DNA of 64,000 nt from Labyrinthula sp. Ha (taxonomy: Eukaryota > Sar > Bigyra > Labyrinthulida > Labyrinthulaceae). This document shows, one piece after another, positions 23,701-34,546 of the stretch. The number at the start of each line of letters is the position of its first letter. Within the stretch, counting starts at the first letter, position 1. Made by a program: the position numbers and the translations under genes. The stretch spans positions 1,984,001 through 2,048,000 of the forward strand of contig JAALGZ010000004.1 of assembly GCA_015227615.1 (NCBI GenBank). Reading direction: 5' to 3'. The notes under the pieces were generated by a model. The model ran no database searches. It was not told the DNA's origin and saw nothing but the letters and a program-made list of their open reading frames with translations.

Positions 23701-25577
23701 ACTAGACACTTATGTATGAAACATATGTCGTTAATACGTTGTTATTTGAAGAATTTGGCGAAACGATTCATACACGATTTGAACACATGCTCAAATCCTT
23801 TAGATTCATAATTGCGTTTGAAAACTGATGTACTCCTTTGTCAATTTTGATTTAAGCATTCGCGATAAATTTCTCAAACTCGTTCTTCTAGTCTTGTGAT
23901 ATCTATGCTAAGACATTTCAACTTTGGTAAACTCGGACACCGCTACAAGTATTTAAGTTAAGCACGCAGGAAACAACTCTGTTGAATGAAAACATCCGAC
24001 AAGTTAATCAAAACTTTTAAAAATTGCTTTAGCAGGAGTAACATGTTTTAACTTTTTACTGGTGCACCATACATTGTTCTCCGCCCTAATCTTTATCATC
24101 CAACTAAGTATTCTTATTCTTTTCACTTACACTTATTATCATATTATTCAGTTTGCTGTATTACCATCGCCTCTTTTCCTATGAGAATGGAAGAAGAGTG
24201 CTGAAACCTAGAACACTGCATTCCTCATATTTGGTTTGCATGGATTACTCAAATTGAATGTACATTTGCTATGGCAATTGAATATGGAATGACAACATAG
24301 GTTTAAGCAAATATTTTGACAGTCATCGAGAACATTTAATTTTTTTGGCAGTAAAGACTAAGGGTCCAATTATTTTGCACCAAGGTAATTGTGGTGCTGA
24401 GCGATTCTATTTGCAGGCTACTCCGGTTGCTTAATAATTTTCCTTAGCATTGAAGAGAGTGTATTTATAATTCATCAAGTGCTGTGAAGAAAATTCCTAC
24501 CGTTATAGTGGCCCTTTCTTATGTCCCATCTTTGCTGAGTTGTACTTACGTTTAGCGTACCAGCAAAATAAACCGTGCATTACCATAACAGTTGTTTCGC
24601 TTAGATTAAAATTTTCTTTTTAGCATTTCTCCCCTCAATTAAAATAACCCCATACTTTATACCCATGTTAGCTGTAGCTTTTCTTAGTTTTCTATGCATG
24701 GCTGGAACTAGGGGTTCCGTTCAAAGAAAAATAATCAAAGGTTAAGTCAAATTATAAAAAGCTTTGAGTTAGGATATTATTTTTCGGATATTGCTGGTGC
24801 ACAAAGTATATTTTAGCTTTCTTATTTATCATAATACCTCAAATGATATTTGGGGTAAGTGGTAAGCTATTAAATCGCCCATATGTTTTCCCTACAGTTT
24901 TGCGTGTTAGGAAAAGCATGGCGAAATTGGCCGCATGGGCTATGAAAATTTGCGGAATAAAAAACTCAAAAAAAACACGGTGATCGGAACTAACTCATCT
25001 GTTTTTATTGATCAAAGTTTTAATTCGTTGGACCGGGTGGGTCATTGAATGTAAGCACATATGTTACTGTCTTCATAACATTACTAACAATGGTTGCACT
25101 GGCTGTGTGGGTAAAATGTAGCGTCGAAATAGACCGGAATATTTATTTGATGCAAAAGAACTAGAACAAATGATTCATAAACATGAAATACCAAAAATGA
25201 AACAAAAAGTCAGGAAGTGTGAGAAACTCAAATTATCAAACTATAGAAAGAAGGTGGGGCAAAGGGTCAAGATATCATTTGATGCTCATGTTAATATCAA
25301 AACTCACTCAATCTCAGGATAACAATATCAGAATCACTATAAACACCCTTAGAAACATCAAGAATTGTTTCATTTCACCACAATAGTATCAAGCGGTTCC
25401 CCTACTAGCGACAATAAACAAGAGTTTAAGACAATTCTCGAATTAAACGTTGCACCAGCATGAAAACCACTCGCTCCAAAACTATATCCACAAAAATTGT
25501 TATGTAGTACAAGCTATCTAACTAAGATTATTTATTTATATTATCCGAGCACCTTCAGTGGCTGAGATGGTTTTTGA
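20725..25577. other. Gene-poor AT-rich spacer (4.9 kb)
   Basis: No gene, RNA gene or mobile element is recognisable. Open frames are shorter than about 100 codons on both strands and look like chance frames. Confidence 0.6.
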
Positions 25578-26615
25578 ATGAACTCAGGTTTACTCTCTCA
25601 GAAGCAAATGAAAGCAATTTTGTCGAGGTTGCATTACCCCACATTTTCTACAAATCACTGTATATCCTTTCGTCGAAAACCAAAACAAACCACCGTTCAT
25701 AACATGAAAACAACACTACAAAATTTAAATTCCTGCACAGCATCAGAATTTGTTTCGTTACTCTCTCACATCTATGGTAGTCTTTCTAAATTTTAATATA
25801 CAGAAAAAAACACTGTTTTTGCGGAGCAAGTTGCCAAGGAAACCAGAAACTTCGTCTCAATAACTTCACTTCATAAAGCGCTTACATCAAAAGTAACTTC
25901 TTCAACATATGATGCTAAGCTTAAGCTGATTAATGACCACCCTGATTTAGCTAACAAACTTGCTATTCAAGAAGGATCACTACTTCCAGATTCTAAGAGC
26001 GAACAGAAGAATGCTGGATTAGATCAGCTTACAGAGAAAGAGTTCAAAGAGTTTAATGAACTAAACACTGCATATGTTCAGAAATTCGGCTTTGTTTTCA
26101 TATTTGCAGTAAAGCATGCTACCAAGGACCTAATTCTTGAGAGTTTTAGAGCTCGTCTGGAAAGAACAAAGGAACAAGAGTTCGAAGAAGCACTATTTCA
26201 AATCAGCAAAATCGTTTGGATGAGGCTTTTGGATACTATTGAATCAAATGGGGAAGGTTTTTTAACAACACATGTATTAGATACGTACTCCGGAAAACCT
26301 GCAGCTGGAATGAAGTTAAAGCTGTTAAGAAAAGACGAGGATAAGTATATTACCTTAATAGACACACAGACAAATGATGATGGAAGAGTTAACCAACCTT
26401 TACTAGGAAAGTCGAGCAAGTTCTCTATGTTTCCGGGAGAGTATAAAATTATTTTTGAGACGAATAAGTACTTTGTAAAAGAAGTTGTTCGTACATCTGC
26501 TCAACCGTTTTTGAAAGAGGTGGAGATTAATTTTGGCATTGATAACCCAGAAGATCACTATCATGTTCCTTTGCTCGCTACACCTTGGACTTTTTCTACC
26601 TATAGAGGAAGTTAA
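25578..26615 (+). CDS. ALNS: Allantoin synthase: OHCU decarboxylase fused to HIU hydrolase
   Basis: The CDS is join(25578..25776,25804..26615), 336 residues; a stop codon lies directly before the ATG. The N-terminal half is a 2-oxo-4-hydroxy-4-carboxy-5-ureidoimidazoline decarboxylase (FVSLLSHIYEKNTVFAEQV, LINDHPDLANKLA, SEQKNAGLDQLT, AYVQKFGFVFIFAVK). The C-terminal half (about 216-336) is a transthyretin-related 5-hydroxyisourate hydrolase (LTTHVLDTYSGKPAAGMKL, YHVPLLATPWTFSTYRGS), ending in the signature YRGS. Together they convert 5-hydroxyisourate to S-allantoin, the step after urate oxidase. This decarboxylase-hydrolase order is that of the plant protein. I found no clear PTS1 or PTS2 peroxisomal signal. 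The first 40 or so residues match nothing conserved, so a downstream Met could be the true start. The 27-nt intron splits the codon for the conserved Glu of IYE. Confidence 0.95.
25777..25803 (+). other. 27-nt intron of allantoin synthase
   Basis: It begins GTAGTCTTTC and ends TATACAG. Its length is a multiple of three, but it carries an in-frame TAA, so retention truncates the protein. Splicing restores the family-conserved Tyr-Glu at the junction. Confidence 0.88.
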
Positions 26616-26859
26616 TTAAATCAATCTTTTTTAACTTTACATTGTATTAGATTTCGTGTCTCCTTCGGACATAGAGTTTTGGTTCGGTATCAAAATAACG
26701 ATCCGTGATATTGCAGAAAAAACCGTTATATTTCCTAAGATTCCACTTGAAGTGATTCCAATAGAAACGGTTGTTTTCAATATCACGAAGGACGCCTAGT
26801 TATCACGGAATAGCTTATATACAGGTTTCTAGGCCTAAAAAAAAGATAAATTGAAAAGT
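26616..26859. other. Short intergenic region with an imperfect inverted repeat
   Basis: This 244-base interval lies between two genes on the plus strand. Arms at 26704-26727 and 26766-26787 are complementary except for a small bulge (CGTGATATTG with CAATATCACG; ACCGTT with AACGGT). The 38-base loop itself contains the short palindrome CACTTGAAGTG. It could act in 3'-end formation or as a structured RNA; nothing here decides between these. Confidence 0.5.
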
Positions 26860-27891
26860 ATGGAAGACGAAATAAGAGCTTTTGCAAAGGAGTTTGAGAG
26901 TTTAAGATCTTCTTTCTGTGGCAATAATTGTCTAGCTAGTTTTGGTGAGATTAAGAAACAGACTCTGGTTGGCTTTGGAATCTCGAAAGTAGAAAATCTT
27001 GTAGAGAAAATATTGAGTGAAAATGACTGCAATCCTAAGACAATAAAAAGAAAAATCGATTTTACTCAAGAAACAGCAAATTGTCAATTATCTTTTCCAA
27101 GTAAAGAAAGTGCTCGTAGAGGACTTTCATCATCAAGTCAAGAGACCACTTTGGAAGCTGTAAGAACGCTACTTGACTTTGGAGGACATCTAAGTCAAGA
27201 AAGAGAAAAAAACCATAACTTTCAAATAAATGAAACCCTTTCACAAATCCTTTTAACTCCAAGCATTGGGTTCGGATCTCAAAGATCTTTTCTAGATGGC
27301 TTGATCCCGAATAAGGAACTGATAACCCCTGAAATGAAAAAAAGTAAGGAAGCAGTAAAGATTGTGGGAAAAAACAAAAAAAAGAGAATTTTTACTAATT
27401 CTGAAAAGCGCAGGCGTCATTGTGAATCTGCAGCTACACACAGATTACGTGTTAAAGAGGAAATGTATTTTCTCAGAAACTTAATTCCAGCAGCAGTAGA
27501 AAAGGTTAGGAGAAAAAAACATCCAAATGCAGAGTACTTTAAGAGTCTTTTGGCTTTTAATGATAGAGTTCATCGAAGGGGAAACTATGAAATCCCATCA
27601 TTATCTTCTCTTACCGAGTTTAACCAGGACGTTGATTTGATGAGAAACTTGCATGTTGACTTGGAGAAAATCCTGGAACTCCAAGCAGAAAGAAAAACTG
27701 TCATAGAAAATACAAAAAGAGAAAACATTTCCTCAAAGATTTTCAGGGTAAAACAAAAGGTTGAGCGGCAGATTTTGAAAGCGATCATTGGTTACTCGGA
27801 AATTACTTCCGTGCTTTCTGTACAGGAGATGAAAGACTGGGACAGAAAATGTGTAAAACCTGCTTCGAAAAATGTAAGAAGGGAGCTTTAA
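26860..27891 (+). CDS. Basic protein with a possible atypical bHLH-like segment
   Basis: I do not recognise this protein of 343 residues. The start is the ATG at 26860, in a frame that opens a little upstream without another ATG. The N-terminal half is polar. The centre carries a basic run (KKKRIF...EKRRRH) followed by THRLRVKEEMYFLRNLIP, which resembles a bHLH basic region and first helix (R-x-R, hydrophobic spacing, LIP) but has Ala where the E-box-contacting Glu normally sits. The C-terminal third is helical and charged, probably coiled coil (EKILELQAERKTVIENTK). It ends 2 bases before the stop codon of the convergent gene. A nuclear, nucleic-acid-binding role is plausible but unproven. 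Confidence 0.75.
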   Translation: MEDEIRAFAKEFESLRSSFCGNNCLASFGEIKKQTLVGFGISKVENLVEKILSENDCNPKTIKRKIDFTQETANCQLSFPSKESARRGLSSSSQETTLEAVRTLLDFGGHLSQEREKNHNFQINETLSQILLTPSIGFGSQRSFLDGLIPNKELITPEMKKSKEAVKIVGKNKKKRIFTNSEKRRRHCESAATHRLRVKEEMYFLRNLIPAAVEKVRRKKHPNAEYFKSLLAFNDRVHRRGNYEIPSLSSLTEFNQDVDLMRNLHVDLEKILELQAERKTVIENTKRENISSKIFRVKQKVERQILKAIIGYSEITSVLSVQEMKDWDRKCVKPASKNVRREL

Positions 27892-27893
27892 TA

Positions 27894-29331
27894 CTAAATA
27901 ATAGAGAGGTTATACACATCTAGACATTCATTTAGCCTTACATCCTTGTAATAATTTTCATGTAATCCGACTTCTTTTTTATTTTCTGAAGAACTATCTG
28001 CTTTATCAGAAACCTCAGATGTTTGAATTGCTTTATGTATTAACTTCCTGGTGACTTGTGGGCATGAAGCTGAAGGCTTATGTTCTGGATTTACATTGTT
28101 TGAACTCATAGATAAAACCTTTCCAGATTTTTCAGATATGCATGACCATGAGCGCTTCTTGGAAACACGCTGCTTCGAACCGATGGTCACTCCTCCTCTT
28201 TCATGAGTATTGCAAAGTTTTTGAACCATGGCTTTATTCATTTTTACTTTCCGCAAACAGAGTTGCGGTGGTTTCTTTACATCCGTCTTCTTTTTTCCAG
28301 AGATACTATTAGTACTAAGCACTTGTGCTTCTATAGTTGTAGTTGAACCAACTTGTTGCAGCTGCTTTTCTGAAACTGGTATTACATCTGTATAATTTAC
28401 ATGTTCTATTTCATCAGCTTCAGTTCGCTGTTGCATAACTTTTTCAGACATAGTTTGAGCTTTTCCATCATTGCCAACTATACTGGGAGGTACCGAGGAA
28501 GATTCACTCAGTACTCCTTGCAGACTTCTTTGTTCCACCCCTGTGGTTTTCCTAGTCGATGCGTTGAAATTTTTCAATTTAGAACTATCACTGCTTTTAT
28601 CTTCACGGGTATTTAAGGGATATTTAAGCAAATCTTGTGCAGCTTTCTTCGCTGTGGCAGTATGAGATCTTTGACTCTTACACTGTGTTTTACGCCGAAT
28701 ACAGGAGGGATTACCTTTTTCTGATACTAATTTATAATCATCAATATTTTTGACCACTGTTTTATTCCTGTTATGGTTAAGTATTGCTGTATTGGGTATT
28801 GAGGATTCTAACTTTCTGCTATACTCTTCGTTTCTCAAAGTTTGTGAGGTATTTGACTGACCTGAACATTGAAGCCTGCTTCTTTTTTTGTTAGATAATA
28901 TATATTCGCAAAAAGAAAGATCTTGTGATTTAAATTCGTTTCTTTGCTGCTGTAGTGCCAACAACTGATCTTTAAAAGTGACGTCAAACTTGGTCCGCAC
29001 CTGAAACATTGGCACAGTAGCGAGTTTTTTCAGCGTTATAGAGGATGTGGGAGAGCTTGAAACATAATCCTTCCTAGTTGGTAATTTCTTCGTGGGCTTT
29101 AGTTTCTCTTTAGACGAGGATTTTCTGTCTCGTTTCCGCTTTGTTTTCAACAACTGTTTGCCCTCTTTCTTTATAAGGCCCCTATGAATGAAAAATATGA
29201 ATATTTAACTTATTTAAATAATCAGTTAAGAATGACACTTTGTGAGTGGTGCATTTTGGTAGAGTAATCCCATTTGGGTTAAATCTAGACAAACTTTGGC
29301 ATATATCGTCGAAATCCTGTATATTACTCAT
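27894..29331 (-). CDS. Basic low-complexity protein of unknown function (two exons)
   Basis: The CDS is complement(join(27894..29181,29210..29331)), 469 residues. The large exon lacks an in-frame ATG at its head. A 28-nt intron (29182-29209) joins it in frame to an exon starting at 29331 (MSNIQDFDDICQSLSRF), splitting the codon for Lys in DYLNKGL. The protein is rich in Lys, Ser, Arg and Gln, with lysine-rich clusters near the N-terminus (KTKRKRDRKSSSKEK) that could be nuclear localisation signals. No fold or family is recognisable and most of the chain looks disordered. Its stop codon is 2 bases from that of the convergent gene, so the mature 3' ends must overlap. Confidence 0.75.
29182..29209 (-). 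other. 28-nt intron
   Basis: On the coding strand it begins GTTAAATA and ends CATTCATAG. It is phase 2 and gives an open frame of 470 codons including the stop. It is inferred from frame continuity only. Confidence 0.72.
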
Positions 29332-32300
29332 CTATCAGAATTCTAATTATTCCATAGTAATGCGATACTGAGTTTTAAATTTCAGATACCTAATAGAAGA
29401 TAAAAAAACAATTCCAAGTTCTAAAAATTTCAGTTTTCACTCCATTCAAAAAAAATAATATATATATATATCATTTAGCAATATGATCTCGTTTCGGAAT
29501 TAGTTTGAATTATACTTGTTAATATTTTTGTTTTTTGACAAGTTTATCCATTCAATTATATCATAGATAATATAATACTCCGAAGTAATGAAACCATAAT
29601 CTCAAAGGTGTACACATATTTATTCTTGTTTTTATCTTTAGTTATATGTTGTTTTCATTTACGTAACAGTGTGGATGCAAATTCGTGCAATCTAATTGTG
29701 AAGACTCACTTATCCATATTTTTGACCTCTAATCAGATTATTCAAAATTTCAAACCGATGGTTTGAAAATAAATTCAATGCAACTATGAAAAAATAGTGG
29801 TCATAAAAGTAATGAGAAGTTCTAGTAATTTCTTTCAAAGGACAAGGATAATGAATTGGTTGAATATGAACTGTAATTCTTTTTCAAGATAATGAAATGT
29901 GTAAATGAATTTAATCTAGGTTAAATTTCTTATTCATATGTCAATAATATCTAGGAGTTATTTTACTATTATACTCCTTATTTAATATTCTCTCAGGCCT
30001 ATTATATTTATACGCTTAAATCAAACATCATCATCGGACTACTTTTATAACAATTACATGCAAAATTCTGTTTTCTGGTGTATTTTCAGGAGGATTAAGG
30101 TGTTATTATTTGTTATTCCATATATAAATATAAGTGTGTCTTCAAAAAATGCATTGAAGACTTACACAAACATATATGTATATACTCATATATTTTCACA
30201 ATTAAGTATAGAATACTCGGGGAGATAAGGCTAAGGAAGAATACAACTTCAGATATACTATCAAGAAATACCAAGTATGCCCTCTTGAAAAATAAGCTTT
30301 GTTATATCTGGTAGTTCTGTTACAACGCCAAACTCTTTTTGAAGTTCAGAAATTAACTTTTATTCTTTGGTGACAGCTTTTTAAATTTTGATGTCTGCTA
30401 TGTATATAGGTATTTTTGATGCTATTAACTCCAAACTAGTCATCCAATTATTTATACATATGTGCGAAGATTAAGATGTTCTAATAATAATGAGACTTTT
30501 TATTTCTTGGAAATAAGATTTAGCAAATTATTTGGCTCTTGAATTTTTCAAGAAAGTCGTGTTCCTTTTGGAAGATGTTTTTTACTTGTTTGCTGCTTAA
30601 TCTACGTACATTTTCACTAGAAAGTGTCAAAGAAGCATCATTGTGCAATGAAAATTGCTGTCAACTAGAGAACTTACAATCAATTAACAATGTAAGAAAA
30701 GTTTATGGAATTCAGTGAAATGAACAAAGGGTTCAAAAAATCGGCAGAATGGCCATATTATTTAATTTGTTGCAACAAATCTTAAAGTTCTAACTCGACA
30801 AGGCTTTATTAATATAAAAATGGTATAATTTACAGTAAATAAAGAGAAAAACACAAATATATGTATCTTGTTTGTTTCTTTAGCAGTAGCAACAAATACC
30901 AGTTATTATTTTTTTACAATTACAGAATGTGATTTCTTATATTTTACGCGAGATTTATAGGTTTGCTATGTGTTCGCAGTATACTATTTTTGGTTTAACA
31001 TTGTGTATGATGTTAATATCCTATGGTTTAGTTAGTTAAAATAAAGATGTTGTAGGTGGGCTGAAAATTTATACCTAAGATTTCAATACATGGTATCATT
31101 ACTTAGAAAACCTCTCTAAACTTTCTTTGTTTGAGTTTATGTGTAGACCTTTCTACGTTATCCACGGTTTCTTACTTGCCCTATAGTTTGTTCTTTCCTA
31201 ACTGAATTGAACTCTTGAACAGAATATCGCTAAGCTATTCCTTTAAGGATTTTAACTAGCTATGCCTTAAACACTCTTGAAAAAATGTGATAAATACTTA
31301 TTCAAGAATACAACCATCTAAGAATAAGATTCATTAAGGCTTTATCAAACAAAATATCTATACCCATTACCATTACAGACATATATGCAGAAATCACATC
31401 ACAAGAAAATAATACTTGTAACATTTTGCCCGTGGATGCCATACAAATTACCAAATGGACTAGTTGGTTTTTTAAACTTCCTTTATTTTCAGCAGATTTT
31501 ATGGATATCTATTGCAATGCTAATAAACTAAAAATATATGAATCTTAGTGAGTTTCAGTATAAAGAAATAAAAGAAACTCAGAAAAATTTTATATTATTA
31601 TTTATACAGTATGTCAGATTTTACCCATTTTTAGTCCTGTTTCATCTTCATATACTCTAATATAAATATTTTTCTTTTCCAGAGAATTCATCTTAAGTAT
31701 TTCAAATGATGCTTCTATATGCTTAAGTTATGGAATTGAACATTTTTTTCATTGTCTAAAAGCACATTAAGTATTATAATTTATTTTTTGTTTTTTGTGT
31801 TCTGAAATTATAAGCTTACTATGCCACTTTGTTTCTTATCAAGGCAAATCTCACATTTCCCAGTAATACCTTCTTCTGCAAATTTCATTTGGAATAATCA
31901 AAGAAATATTCAGTGAGAATGTGGTTTTCTAACTAGTCGCGGGCTTTAAGAGATTACACGTTATATATACATGGCTTGAATACCAGAGTCTTCAGTGGAG
32001 ATATTTATTTCTTTTAGGAAACCATGACATATATTCGTTTGTAAAATAGTTATTTTAGTAACGCTACGTGATGTTATACCATGAGCATATTTGAAATATA
32101 CAAGTGAATATTTTAACCGGTAATAATCGTAATTGTGAATCTTTGGAAAATAAAAAGGAAATAAAAATATACGAAGGAAGGATACTTTATTGATGTCTTG
32201 ACTATCAAAATATATCTTCCTGAAAGGTATCTACCAATTTTATACTGACATTAGTTCAAGCGCGCCGTCCAACAGTTAGAGAATAAATTTAAGGACGAAA

Positions 32301-34546
32301 AAGATCAATAACCATTAACTTCCTGAATGTCAAGTTCTAGTGCTCAAATATACAAAGACAAAGTTTAATGAAAAGGTCATGCTTCATGCTTTCACTGAAT
32401 AAAGTATCGGATTATCCATTTTAAGTTGACAGCATCTTTCCAATCACGAAGTAACAGTTTATCTCCTAGATATATCTTCTTCAATGCCCGCCATCAATCA
32501 GATACCAATTAATTTATTCTAACATCACCCCCTTTATAGTGGTAAAAACTTGCTCCATCGCTTCACTTCAACACATTCTTCCACCTGTATTTTTTTTGGA
32601 AAACGTGACTACATTGCTCTTCAAAATTTGGTTAGATAATAAGGATGGATAATTTATTTCTGAATTATTTTTTTAAAATCAAACTGTTATTTTCTTTTTG
32701 GACTAATGAGAAAGTTCTATTTTCTCTATTTTTGACTCATTCTTTCTCCGCTGTTTATGTCTACATCATAGCGATCTGCTTCGATAAATTCACCAACCCA
32801 ACCCCAAGTTAATAAATGTAAAATGAAAAGTTCATTATCTCCAGTACATAGGTAAGAAAAACTATTATGTACACCTTGCTCGGGCACTGGATATGACTAA
32901 GGCACAGAGTGAGTTCTTTTATGGGGTTCATTTTAAAATTTGATAAATTTTAAGAATAACTGGAAAAGAATGAATTTTCCCATTACTCTGTGTGAGCTAT
33001 TTGTGAGACCCATACATCTGTGCAGATAAGTTATACGTGTTTTTTTAACATTGCTTTATTACAAAGAAAGACTGGAATTTTTATTCTTATCAACTGATGC
33101 TGATTATGTTCGATGACCAAGTAGTTATCATTACAAAGTTCAGACATGTGGCAAGAGACGACTTCATCGTTGCACTATCAAGAAAAGATTCTAAGGCTCG
33201 ATAGCATTCTACTCCAGTACTGTGAACGGATCATACGGTGAATATATATATCTTTCCTTGCGTTGAATTAATGAAATAATAAACTTTAGCTTTGTGGTCT
33301 AGCCTTGTATTTATAATGCAATGATTGTCAATAATCATTGAAAACAGTCGTATTAGTGTTAATGATTCTCAATAAGAAAGATGTGGCAAAAAAATTGTGA
33401 TGAATTATCAATAATTCTAATTCGATCCATGCTGAGAACTACGGAATTCGAAGGGAATTCCTGAGTTAGGATTTTACGTAGTCTTTTTGAGCGAGGAGTA
33501 AGGAGCTAACCGACAGTTTTTGAGGTTTTGAGGAAGAACTGAGGATCTTTGAGGAATTGACTTAAGACCTCCAAGAAATTTATAAAGAATTCTTAGTGGA
33601 TGTCTCATTAATTTTAAGGAATTAACAAGCTATTGTTAAGGAAGTGACGGTGGTGCACATGGAGGAGTTTCAGTTTCTTGACTGAGTTGTGAGGATCCTC
33701 ACAAACTTGAAAGACAAACTTTGGGTAACTTTAAGTGTGTGGATGCTCAATTCCTCCTTGAGGGAATTTCATCAGTATGTACCCCCAGCAGTACAGCAGA
33801 CACTTGTAGAGTAAATTCATGAAATGCACACATTAGCAACAATTATGCTCCACATGATGCTGATAGTAGGAGAAAATGATGAACCAGGAAGAATAATTAG
33901 AAAGCTTTATATCAAAGAGATAATAATGCAAACTAGGCCAAGAATACATGCGTAAGGAGAAGGCACCTGCAATTCAACCAGGCAGCCATCAGCTCTATCA
34001 TTAAATCTTGTTTAAAGTATGCAAGGACATGAGTAAGTTTTTAAAAACATCTGAATGCATGAACAACCACTTCATTCAAGTTTTTGTTGAACTAACCTTT
34101 GTCCATATCAGCACAATTGGCTACTACTGTTGATGAAGGCTGGCCTCAGCTTTTTTGCTGGAATGGCAGCAATTCTTCTTCAGATTTTTTAGCTTAGCTG
34201 CTGGAGACAATTTAATTGTAGTTGTAATCTGCAAGTTAAACTTAACAGTTACACCTACTCCATTGTTAAGTCATGCTAATTAACAGCAGATTAAATGCAA
34301 GTTGAACTTTAACATAAAGCTCCTTAATTGTGAGAGGGCAGAATATACCCAATTCATTCAATATCATATATGAATAATTATCAAACTCCTATCAATATTT
34401 CAAGTTCTCACTAAAGCTAAATATAAAATTTTGGATTCTATAGGAATGATATATTTTACTCTTAGCTAGTCACCTTCAGATCTTGACAATTCTTTGATAA
34501 TAGTTGCAGTTTCTGATGTATGTATAATAAAAAGCTATCACCATAG
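29332..34546. other. Gene-poor AT-rich spacer (5.2 kb)
   Basis: Very AT-rich, with no open frame of 60 codons or more that looks real. A short inverted repeat lies at about 33320-33341 (CAATGATT ... AATCATTG), another at about 33445 (GGAATTC ... GAATTCC), and a purine-rich stretch follows at 33490-33740. None suggests a known element. Confidence 0.6.
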
